Assembly: GCF_005250615.1 (NCBI RefSeq)
Contig: NZ_SULM01000010.1
Span: forward strand, 124,001-188,000
Direction: 5' to 3'
DNA from: Pseudomonas rhizoryzae
GTDB taxonomy: Bacteria; Pseudomonadota; Gammaproteobacteria; Pseudomonadales; Pseudomonadaceae
DNA: 64,000 bases
Under the pieces are notes generated by a model. That model did no database searches. It was not told the origin of the DNA and saw nothing but the letters and a program-made list of their open reading frames with translations. Below, in pieces: positions 19,807-27,319 of the stretch (positions within the stretch are counted from its first letter, which is position 1; each line of letters begins with the position of its first letter). The position numbers and the translations under genes were made by a program.

Positions 19807-21153
19807 ATGGCCAACCTCGATACTTCCGTATCCAAGGTGCAGTTCGATCCGCTGTATCGCAAAGTCGCCTGGCGGGTGATCCCCCTCCTGCTGCTGGGCT
19901 ACATCATTGCCTATCTCGACCGTGTCAACGTCGGCTTCGCCAAGCTCGCCATGCTCAACGACCTCGGCATGTCCGACGCGGCCTACGGCCTGGGTGCCGG
20001 CATCTTCTTCATCGGTTATTTCATCTTCGAAGTACCCAGCAATCTGATGCTGCATCGCGTCGGTGCCAAGCTGTGGATCGCCCGCATCATGATCACCTGG
20101 GGATTGGTGTCATCGCTGATGGCCTTCACCGGTCCCATCGCCCATGCACTGGGCATCAGCAACGAAACGACCTTCTACGGCCTGCGCTTTCTGCTGGGTA
20201 TCTGTGAGGCCGGTTTCTTCCCCGGCGTCATCCTCTACCTGACCTATTGGTTTCCCTCGGCGCTGCACAGCCGCATGATGGCCATCGTCATCCTCGGCAA
20301 TCCGGTGTCCTTCATCTTCGGTGGTCCGCTCAGCGGCGCCATCATGCAGTTCATGGGCGGCAGCACCCTGCTGGCGGGCTGGCAATGGATGTTCGTCATC
20401 GAAGCCGTACCGGCCGTGCTGGTCGGGGTGATCGTGCTCTGCCTGTTGGATAATGGGATCAACGGTGCCAAGTGGTTGAGTGAGCAGGAAAAGGCCGAGC
20501 TGACCCGGCGCCTCGCCATGGAGGCCGCGGAAAAAGTCAGCGTATCGGTCAAACGCCTCTATGCCTTGCCCATCATCTGGATGCTGACCTTGATCTACGT
20601 CCTGCTGATGATCGGCAACTACGGCATCAACTTCTGGGTGCCGACCATCATCAAGAATGCCGGGGTCGCCTCCATTCTGGACGTTGGTCTGATCACCGCC
20701 ATTCCCTATGTGTTCGGCGCGGTGACCATGGTCTGGGTCACGCGCCAGGCCCAGCATTCCGGTAACCAGCGGGCCTATGCGGCGCTGATGTCGGTATTGG
20801 CCGGCATCGGTCTGATCCTCTGTGCTGCCTATCCTCAGCACCTGCTGCTCATGATCGTCGGGGTCGCGCTGGCCGTGGGTGGCAGTCTGAGCGCCATCGC
20901 CCTGTTCTGGGGACTGCCCGGCGCCTTTCTACAAGGGGCGGCAGCGGCAGCGGGTATCGCCATCATCAACTCCTTCGGTAACCTCGGCGGTTTCGCCGGC
21001 CCCTATCTGCTGGGGCTGCTGACGACCCTGTTCGGTTCGGCGAACGTTGGCTTGATGCTGCTCGGGAGCTGCCTGTTCGTCTGTGCGATCCTGATGCTGT
21101 GGGTGACGCGCCGCCCGACTGTCGCGGGAACCGCGATGCCAGCCGGGTCCTGA
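19807..21153 (+). CDS. MFS transporter, anion:cation symporter (ACS) type
   Basis: 448 residues with 12 transmembrane helices. The start LGYIIAYLDRVNVGFAKL is the signature of the ACS branch (GudP, tartrate, phthalate and 4-hydroxyphenylacetate carriers); FEVPSNLMLHRVGAKLWIAR and the loop-2 region agree. These carriers import organic acid anions with protons. Lying between an Fe-alcohol dehydrogenase and a D-lactate dehydrogenase, it probably brings in a hydroxy acid for the same route. AAGGA precedes the ATG. A clear terminator follows. Confidence 0.88.
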   Translation: MANLDTSVSKVQFDPLYRKVAWRVIPLLLLGYIIAYLDRVNVGFAKLAMLNDLGMSDAAYGLGAGIFFIGYFIFEVPSNLMLHRVGAKLWIARIMITWGLVSSLMAFTGPIAHALGISNETTFYGLRFLLGICEAGFFPGVILYLTYWFPSALHSRMMAIVILGNPVSFIFGGPLSGAIMQFMGGSTLLAGWQWMFVIEAVPAVLVGVIVLCLLDNGINGAKWLSEQEKAELTRRLAMEAAEKVSVSVKRLYALPIIWMLTLIYVLLMIGNYGINFWVPTIIKNAGVASILDVGLITAIPYVFGAVTMVWVTRQAQHSGNQRAYAALMSVLAGIGLILCAAYPQHLLLMIVGVALAVGGSLSAIALFWGLPGAFLQGAAAAAGIAIINSFGNLGGFAGPYLLGLLTTLFGSANVGLMLLGSCLFVCAILMLWVTRRPTVAGTAMPAGS

Positions 21154-21181
21154 GGGCGGCTAGCGTTGAGTGAAGTCTTTA

Positions 21182-21214
21182 CCGGGAGCGTCAGCGGCTA
21201 GCTCCCGGCCTTTT
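21182..21214 (+). terminator. Rho-independent terminator between the MFS and dld genes
   Basis: Stem CCGGGAGC / GCTCCCGG followed by CCTTTT. It implies that dld is at least partly transcribed separately, or that this stem acts as an attenuator in the 82-bp spacer. Confidence 0.7.
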
Positions 21215-21234
21215 GGTCGTACGAAGAGGGCATC

Positions 21235-23004
21235 ATGGATCTGGTCAGCGAGTTGCAGGAAATCGTCGGGCGTCGCCATGTCTTGCAGGGCGACGCGGCG
21301 ACCCGTCGGTTTCGCCTGGGTATCCGCTATGGCGGCGGGGCGGTGCTCGCCGTGGTTAGGCCGGGCAGCCTGGTGGAGATGTGGCGGGTGCTGCAAAGCT
21401 GCCATCGGGCGGGCACCATCATCATCTGCCAGGCGGCCAATACCGGCTTGACCGGTGGCTCCACCCCGGTGGCCGAGGGCTATGACCGGCCGGTGGTGCT
21501 GATCAACACCCTCAGACTCACCCAACTCACCCTGCTGCGGCAGGGTAGCCAGGTCATCTCCCAGCCGGGCGTGACCCTGAGCCAACTGGAGACGACCCTG
21601 CAGCCCTTGGGTCGCGAGCCGCATTCGGTGATCGGCTCCACCTGTATCGGCGCTTCCATCACCGGTGGCGTCTGCAACAATTCCGGCGGTTCGTTGATTC
21701 GCCGGGGGCCCGCCTTCACCCAATTGTCGCTGTTCGCCCGTATCGACGAAGCCGGACAACTGCAACTGGTCAACCACCTGGGGCTCGAGCTGGGCAGCAC
21801 GCCCGAGGAGATCCTGGGCCGACTCGACGGCGGTCGCTTCGACGACGGCGATGTGCGCGATCCGGCAGGTGCCATGGCCTCCGATCGCGAATATGCCCAG
21901 CACGTGCGCGACGTGACCTCCGCCATCCCCTCGCGCTACAACGCCGATCCCCGGCGGCTGTATGAAGCCTCGGGTTCGGCCGGCAAGATCGCCGTGTTCG
22001 CCCTGCGCCTGGATACCTTTCCCGCTGATCGCAATACCCAGGTCTTCTACATCGGCTCCAACCGGGCCGCCGATCTCGAAGCCATTCGCCGGCACATCTT
22101 GGTCAACTTCGCTGCCTTGCCCATTGCTGGCGAATACATGCATCGCACCGCCTATGAGCTGAGTCGCACCTACGGCAAGGACCTGTTCCTGTTCATCCAG
22201 CGCTGCGGTGCACCACGGGTGCCCCAGGCCTTCGCCTGGAAGAGCCGTTTCGACGCGGTCACCGAGCGCCTGGGGCTGGGGCCGCAGCTCGGGGATCGGC
22301 TGCTGCAGCGTCTGGCGGCGCCCTTGCCGGAGCATCTACCCGCGCGGCTCAATGCCTTCGCCGCGCGCTTCGAGCATCATCTGCTGCTGAAGATGGGCGA
22401 AGACGGCATCGACGAAGCGCGGGCCTACCTGCAGTCGTGGCTACCCACGGCCGACGCGGACTTCATCGAATGCGATGCGGCGGAGGGCAGCGCGGCCTTC
22501 CTCAATCGCTTCGCGGTGGGCAACGCCATGAATCGCTACCGGGCGGTGCATCGAGATCGCGTCGAAGACATCCTCGCACTGGACATCGCCCTGCCACGCA
22601 ATACCCAGGACTGGTTCGAGACCCTACCGCCGGAGCTGACCGAGCAGATCGAGGTCACCATGTACTGCGGGCACTTCTTCTGCCATGTACTGCACCAGGA
22701 ATACCTGGTGAAGAAGGGGTACGACTGCGCGGCGCTCAAGGAACGCCTGTTGGCTCTGCTGGATGCCCGAGGCGCGCGCTATCCGGCCGAGCACAACGTC
22801 GGCCACCTCTACCATGCCGCGCCCGAGCTGGAGCAGCACTACCGCCAGCTCGATCCGACCAATGCGTTCAACCCGGGCATTGGCCGCCTGACGCGTCGCT
22901 ACCGCTGGCAGGAAGACTGTTGTGACGAGCATCACCCTCACAGCATCGCCGCTGCGGCCAAGGACGCCCGAGCAGACCTGGCGGCTCAGTCCGAGTCGCA
23001 CTGA
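21235..23004 (+). CDS. dld: D-lactate dehydrogenase (quinone), membrane-associated FAD enzyme
   Basis: 589 residues, close to E. coli Dld (571). The N-terminal FAD-binding segment has NTGLTGGSTPV near 66-76 and IGASITGGVCNNSGG; the rest follows the Dld membrane-binding domain with NRFAVGNAMNRYRA, MYCGHFFCHVLHQEYLVKKG and FNPGIGR near the C-terminus. It oxidises D-lactate to pyruvate and passes electrons to quinone at the inner membrane. Start ATG is preceded by GAAGAGGG. The glycolate-oxidase type enzyme (GlcD-like) is excluded by the C-terminal domain. Confidence 0.92.
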   Translation: MDLVSELQEIVGRRHVLQGDAATRRFRLGIRYGGGAVLAVVRPGSLVEMWRVLQSCHRAGTIIICQAANTGLTGGSTPVAEGYDRPVVLINTLRLTQLTLLRQGSQVISQPGVTLSQLETTLQPLGREPHSVIGSTCIGASITGGVCNNSGGSLIRRGPAFTQLSLFARIDEAGQLQLVNHLGLELGSTPEEILGRLDGGRFDDGDVRDPAGAMASDREYAQHVRDVTSAIPSRYNADPRRLYEASGSAGKIAVFALRLDTFPADRNTQVFYIGSNRAADLEAIRRHILVNFAALPIAGEYMHRTAYELSRTYGKDLFLFIQRCGAPRVPQAFAWKSRFDAVTERLGLGPQLGDRLLQRLAAPLPEHLPARLNAFAARFEHHLLLKMGEDGIDEARAYLQSWLPTADADFIECDAAEGSAAFLNRFAVGNAMNRYRAVHRDRVEDILALDIALPRNTQDWFETLPPELTEQIEVTMYCGHFFCHVLHQEYLVKKGYDCAALKERLLALLDARGARYPAEHNVGHLYHAAPELEQHYRQLDPTNAFNPGIGRLTRRYRWQEDCCDEHHPHSIAAAAKDARADLAAQSESH

Positions 23005-23083
23005 GCGTTGCGGACATGAGTGCATGAGGGGGAACGCAGGGCGCCACCGTAGCTAGGGCTTAGCCGGTGGGCCTGGCTAGCGG

Positions 23084-23266
23084 GGTGTTGCAAACGCTGT
23101 CTACACCCTGTTGGCGGCGCTTTTTGTTCGCAGCGGCGGACCGTTTGTTCGGTGGCCACTCCTCGTTCCAGCCCTGCTATGACTCGTCCGGTGCCTGGCC
23201 GTTGGGGCGCAGAACCGATTCAAAATCATTCGCCCATTCTTTCGCGAATTGCTGAAACACCACCCT
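23084..23266. repeat. Degenerate intergenic element, copy A
   Basis: Shares with copy B (58938-59062) the blocks GGCGGCG-C/T-TTTTT...GGCGGA, GCCACTCCTCG (exact), CGAATT and CTGAAACACCA (exact) in the same order. Copy A has roughly 70 extra bases between the last two blocks. It has no coding potential that I can support. Confidence 0.5.
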
Positions 23267-23447
23267 AGGTTCCGTATGAAAGCGCCTAAGCGGAGTTCAG
23301 GTAAGGCGAAACGGGCGCGCGAGTCTGAGAGCGGTAAATGAGCATGCCGATCGGGCTGACGATCCAGGCCTACAGAGCCCGATACAAATGGGCACTGTTT
23401 CCATGCGTTGACCATCAAGCAGCCTGACGTATCGCTACGCCGCTATC

Positions 23448-23542
23448 CTGGTTATGTACAAAAAATGCCTATGCAACGGTGGGGCTTCGTTGAAAAACGC
23501 CTCGCCTGAACTTCGCTCGGCACTTTTTCGTACATAATCCAG
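23448..23542. repeat. MITE-like element with terminal inverted repeats
   Basis: Left arm CTGGTTATGTACAAAAAATGCC (first 20 bases shown as CTGGTTATGTAC and AAAAAATGCC) at 23448-23469 pairs with the right arm at 23519-23542, whose complement reads CTGGATTATGTAC and GAAAAAGTGCC. About 50 bases lie between them, including GTTGAAAAACGCC. It is too short to encode a transposase. Confidence 0.5.
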
Positions 23543-23921
23543 TAATATTTCAACTTACTGCATGCCTTAAGGTTTTTTGGCTCAAGCATTATTCTCAGCA
23601 CAACTCTTAATCTCAATGATAAATATTACAAGTCAGGCGTGGTGGAGGATTTTTCAGAGCTTAGTAGAGGTTCCCCCCCGCCGAAACGAAGGCGCCTGTC
23701 GTCAGCGAAAAGGTAGCTTTTATCGAAAAATTCTTCCGGCAGCATAAGGGGGAAATCCTTGTCCTTGCGGCCTTTGCCACTGCTTTCTGGAATATGGAAT
23801 GACGTTTTGTTGGGGCTAACGTTAGCTAGCTAAAAGGTGTTTTAAAGATTTTTTTAGACTAAAGTTTTCCGCCATGGATGTGAAAAGAAGTAGTCAAGCT
23901 AAAAAACTTTAGGGGCAGGGA

Positions 23922-25865
23922 ATGAATATCAAGCAAAAATTGATTTCGCTATTTGCTTTAACGGCTTGCGTACCCGTTATCTTGGTGGCCGTGTTGGTGA
24001 TCGTGAAATTGCGCAGCCAGGCCGTGGAGGATTTTCGGGACAGTAGCACCCAGGAAATGCATCAAATTAGCTATGGCATGGAGACGTTCTTTGCGTCCAT
24101 TCAGCAGAACGTCGACTATTTGGCCAAGCTGCCCTTGATCCAGGGACTGAGCGGCCTGAAGAACTATACGACGGCGGATGCTCCCCAGACCCCCATGAGT
24201 GAAAGCGGGCGCCAGGCGCTGCAAGTGTTCGAGCCTTATTTCACCACTCATCCGGCCACTACCTACGTCAAGGTAGGGTTGGCCGATGGCGGTTACGTGG
24301 CCTGGCCCGACGATCCCACCATGGCCAACTACGACCCCCGGGTCAGGCCTTGGTACAAGGCGGCCATGGCGGACCCTGGAAAGACCGTGCGTGCGCCAGC
24401 CTACTATTACGCCAAGAAGGACGTGGCCATGATAGGCACGGCGCGGACCCTGACCGATGCCAATGGTGCCTTCAAAGGTGTGCTAGGTATCGATGTGTCT
24501 CTGCAGCAACTGACCGATCTGGTGAAGAGCATCGTCCTCGGCAAGAGTGGCTATCTGCTGCTGGTGGACGATAGCGGCACCGTACTGGTCGATCCGCGTG
24601 ATCCTAAGCACAACTTCAAGCAACTCAAGGACCTGGGCGAGTCTTATCAGACCTTGAGCGGCATCCAGAGCGGGCTGGGCGAAGTCATCATCGACGGCAC
24701 CGACTACATGGTCAATGTCTATCCCGCCAAGGCGCTGGGTTGGCGTTTCATCGGCCTGATCGAGCGCAATGAGGTGATGGGTAAGGCTACCAGCCTGACC
24801 TGGCAGATCGCTGGCATCACCACGGTGCTGGCTCTCCTGTTCGCCCTGCTCGGCGCAGCCTTCGCCGGTCTGATCGTACGACCGATCCGCAGTGTGTCCG
24901 CGGGCCTGGAATCCATCGCCCAAGGCGAGGGCGACCTGACCAAGAGCCTCACTGTCCAGGGCAAGGACGAAACTGCCACGTTGGCGGGTTGGTTCAATCA
25001 ATTTCTCGATAGCATCAGGCAGTTGATCCGCAGCATCGGCCAGGCTGCCGGCGACCTGCAGCAGGCTTCGCGCACCACCACCGATATGGCGACCAGCATG
25101 AACGAAGTGGCGGGTCGCCAGCGCGAAGCCGTGGAAATGGTCTCCACCGCCTTCAATGAGATGGTCGCCACCTCCAACGATGTGGCGCGCTCTTGCAGCC
25201 AGGCTGCAGCCTCCGCCGATGCTGGCCACCGCAAGGTGCAGGAAGGCCACGGCCAGATCGAAACGGCCACCGGCAACGTCAATCAGCTCAGCGGCAGTCT
25301 GGCCCAGTCGGCCCAGGCCATGGCCGTGCTCGAGCAGGACAGCAAAAACATCAATACCATTCTCGACACCATTCGCGGCATCGCCGAGCAGACCAATCTG
25401 CTAGCCCTCAATGCCGCCATCGAGGCGGCGCGGGCTGGCGAACAGGGTCGTGGCTTCGCGGTGGTGGCCGACGAAGTACGGGCCCTGGCCAAACGCACCG
25501 CCGATTCCACCGGAGAGATCGATGGTCTGCTCGGTAGCCTGGCGCGCCGGACCTTTGAAGTTACCCGCCAGATCGAGACGAGCCTGGAGCTCTCGCAGAC
25601 CAGCGTAGCCTCCATCGGCGAAGCCCGGAGCAGCTTCGAGGGCATCCGCCAATCGGTGGATGAGATCCGCGACCAGGCGCTGCAGATCGCCGCAGCGGCC
25701 GAGGAGCAGCATCAGGTGGCCGAGGACATCAATCGTCATATCGCCCAGATCCACAATGACGCCCAGCAGGTGGAGGGCCTGGCCCAGTCCACGAGCAAGG
25801 ACTCCACCCGCCTGGCGCAACTCTCCGGCGAATTGGACGGTCTGGTCCGACGCTTCAAGACCTGA
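23922..25865 (+). CDS. Chemoreceptor with amino-acid-type dCache sensor (PctA-like motif)
   Basis: 647 residues: TM1 about 9-29, periplasmic double Cache, TM2 near 296-316, HAMP, and a signalling tip [21 protein letters not shown]. The sensor has Y137, R142, W144 and Y145 (YDPRVRPWY), tyrosines at 161-163 and D191 (GVLGIDVSL). This spacing reproduces the known amino-acid-binding signature of dCache domains such as PctA (Y-x4-R-x-W-Y and a distal D). Amino-acid chemotaxis is therefore a solid inference, although the exact ligands are not. AGGGA precedes the ATG. No FliA promoter was found, unlike the 15322 receptor. Confidence 0.92.
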   Translation: MNIKQKLISLFALTACVPVILVAVLVIVKLRSQAVEDFRDSSTQEMHQISYGMETFFASIQQNVDYLAKLPLIQGLSGLKNYTTADAPQTPMSESGRQALQVFEPYFTTHPATTYVKVGLADGGYVAWPDDPTMANYDPRVRPWYKAAMADPGKTVRAPAYYYAKKDVAMIGTARTLTDANGAFKGVLGIDVSLQQLTDLVKSIVLGKSGYLLLVDDSGTVLVDPRDPKHNFKQLKDLGESYQTLSGIQSGLGEVIIDGTDYMVNVYPAKALGWRFIGLIERNEVMGKATSLTWQIAGITTVLALLFALLGAAFAGLIVRPIRSVSAGLESIAQGEGDLTKSLTVQGKDETATLAGWFNQFLDSIRQLIRSIGQAAGDLQQASRTTTDMATSMNEVAGRQREAVEMVSTAFNEMVATSNDVARSCSQAAASADAGHRKVQEGHGQIETATGNVNQLSGSLAQSAQAMAVLEQDSKNINTILDTIRGIAEQTNLLALNAAIEAARAGEQGRGFAVVADEVRALAKRTADSTGEIDGLLGSLARRTFEVTRQIETSLELSQTSVASIGEARSSFEGIRQSVDEIRDQALQIAAAAEEQHQVAEDINRHIAQIHNDAQQVEGLAQSTSKDSTRLAQLSGELDGLVRRFKT

Positions 25866-25894
25866 GTACCGGAACACCCGAGCTCCTGCCTGCT

Positions 25895-25934
25895 TTTGCC
25901 TGGTTAACGCTTGCCCAAGCGCCTACCAGGCAAA
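25895..25934. terminator. Bidirectional hairpin between chemoreceptor and LysR gene
   Basis: Stem TTTGCCTGGT / ACCAGGCAAA with an inner CGCTT / AAGCG stem. It lies between two convergent genes and can serve both. Confidence 0.7.
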
Positions 25935-25962
25935 GCATGGCCTTGAAGTCTGCGCCGCTCGT

Positions 25963-26898
25963 TCAGTTTTCCTGGATGCCGTAGAGCGAGTCCACGAGCA
26001 AGTCGAGGGCTGGATTCTGTTGGGCATTGCGGCGCGAGACCAGCTCATAGGGTTCGCTGCGGGACTTGAGCTGGAGCGGCAGGCGACTGACCAAGCCATG
26101 CTGGCAGACGTAGTCCGCCACCTCGACCGAGACCAGGGCCACCAGTCGGGGATCGCGGCTGAGCAGTGAGAGAGTGGTCAGCGCCGAAGTGGTTTCGATC
26201 AGGTGCAGGGGAAAGGCTAACTGCGCCTCGAAGAATTCGTGCTCCAGGGTGCGCCGCATCGGCATGTTGGCCCGATAGACCACCCAGCGACTGTCCGAAA
26301 GATCCTGCAATTCGATCCGGTCGCGACTGACCGCAGGATGGGAGGAGTGAGCAATGACCGCCAGGGATTCTTCCTTGATGACTAGAGAGTCATAGGCTTC
26401 CGGGCGGTCGCTCACCGATAGCCGGCAGATGGCCGCATCCAGGCGCCCCTGGTCGACCAGCCTCAGCAGGCTTTCACTGGTGTCTTCCATCACTTCGATC
26501 GACAGCCGCGGTTGCAGCTCCAGCAGCCGCGTGATGGCGTGGGTGAGCAGGGGGACGGCGCCCATGATGGTGCCGATGGCCAGCTTGCCGCCCGAGCCGC
26601 TGGCGATGGCGTGCAGTTCTTGGCGCAGCTTGTCCAGATCGGCCTGGATCAGCCGGGCGAAGCGGATGGCACAGGTCCCCGCCGGGGTTGGCAACAAGCC
26701 ACGATTGGTGCGCTGAAACAACTCCACGCCCAGGGTAGATTCCAGTTCCTTGAGGGCCTTGCTGGCGCCGGGCTGGGTCAGCCCCAGAATCTCCGCGGCA
26801 TTGAGCAACGAGCCCCTTTCCGCCAAGGCGATGAGTAGGCGCAGCTGCTTGGCGTGCAGCCGCGACATGATGGAGTTGAGACTGGCGAGGTTTTTCAT
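25963..26898 (-). CDS. LysR-family transcriptional regulator
   Basis: 311 residues. The N-terminal winged helix-turn-helix covers about 12-75 (LRLLIALAERGSLLNAAEIL then LTQPGASKALKELE), followed by a two-lobed effector domain beginning KLAIGTIMGAVP. The sequence style resembles the GbpR/PcaQ/CbrR-like branch that regulates sugar or aromatic catabolism. Start ATG 26898 is used; MSRLHAKQL, 11 codons later, is a reasonable alternative since neither has a strong ribosome-binding site. It may control bglX/gudD across the repeat element, but no divergent target gene adjoins it. Confidence 0.88.
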   Translation of the reverse strand: MKNLASLNSIMSRLHAKQLRLLIALAERGSLLNAAEILGLTQPGASKALKELESTLGVELFQRTNRGLLPTPAGTCAIRFARLIQADLDKLRQELHAIASGSGGKLAIGTIMGAVPLLTHAITRLLELQPRLSIEVMEDTSESLLRLVDQGRLDAAICRLSVSDRPEAYDSLVIKEESLAVIAHSSHPAVSRDRIELQDLSDSRWVVYRANMPMRRTLEHEFFEAQLAFPLHLIETTSALTTLSLLSRDPRLVALVSVEVADYVCQHGLVSRLPLQLKSRSEPYELVSRRNAQQNPALDLLVDSLYGIQEN

Positions 26899-27319
26899 TG
26901 CTGGAGAGTTATACCGGAGCCGCCTGTTGTCAATTCCGCAGGCTCTATCCCGGCACCTGTCTCAGGCTGTCTATAACGAACATGATAGGGACAGGATCCG
27001 CTGCAGGCCGTTTCGCTAACTTGGCCTCGACCGTGCAGGGCCACCGGCATCCCAAAACGATAAGCAGGCGATGCCATGACGCCATCGCAGCCCTCACCCC
27101 AGCCCTCTCCCAAGGGGAGAGGGGGTCACCAACGTGCAGGTCTTAACTCCCTATCTTAAAAAAGGGGGCAACGAGGTGCAGGGCTTTCACTCCCTATCCG
27201 GAGATAGCGGCCACAGAGATGCAGCGGCTTGACCCCCTATCCGCGGAGAAGGAGCAGCGAGGCGCACCCGCTTTACTCCCTCTCCCTTTGGGAGAGGGTT
27301 GGGGTGAGGGTCGGGCCCC
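26899..27319. other. 421-bp intergenic stretch, mostly a compound inverted-repeat element
   Basis: No gene. The right half is the compound inverted repeat at 27091-27310; the left half is the upstream region of the LysR gene without a recognised promoter. Confidence 0.7.
27091..27310. repeat. Compound inverted repeat with CCCTCACCCC arms
   Basis: The left arm (27091-27111, CCCTCACCCCAGCCCTCTCC) and right arm (27290-27310) are inverted copies matching at 20 of 21 positions. Each arm also forms its own small hairpin (CCCTCTCCC-AA-GGGGAGAGGG and CCCTCTCCCTTTGGGAGAGGG). Between them, three degenerate segments ending in ACTCCCTATC or CCCCCTATCC repeat about every 50-60 bases. Elements with these arms are scattered in intergenic regions of many high-GC proteobacteria. 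Confidence 0.7.

Larger units (their letters stand above)
23005..23921. other. 917-bp gene-poor intergenic stretch with repeat elements
   Basis: No convincing full gene. It holds a small stem CCACCG/CGGTGG at 23044-23070, a degenerate element (23084-23266) that also occurs near 58938, a flanking-inverted-repeat element (23448-23542), and an AT-rich right half from about 23560. A possible broken small reading frame lies at 23616-23802. Composition is clearly lower in GC than the flanking genes. Confidence 0.7.

Noticed and set aside
23101-23418. 105-codon minus-strand frame as a transposase remnant
   Set aside because: No DDE, HUH or serine/tyrosine recombinase motif; composition looks random.
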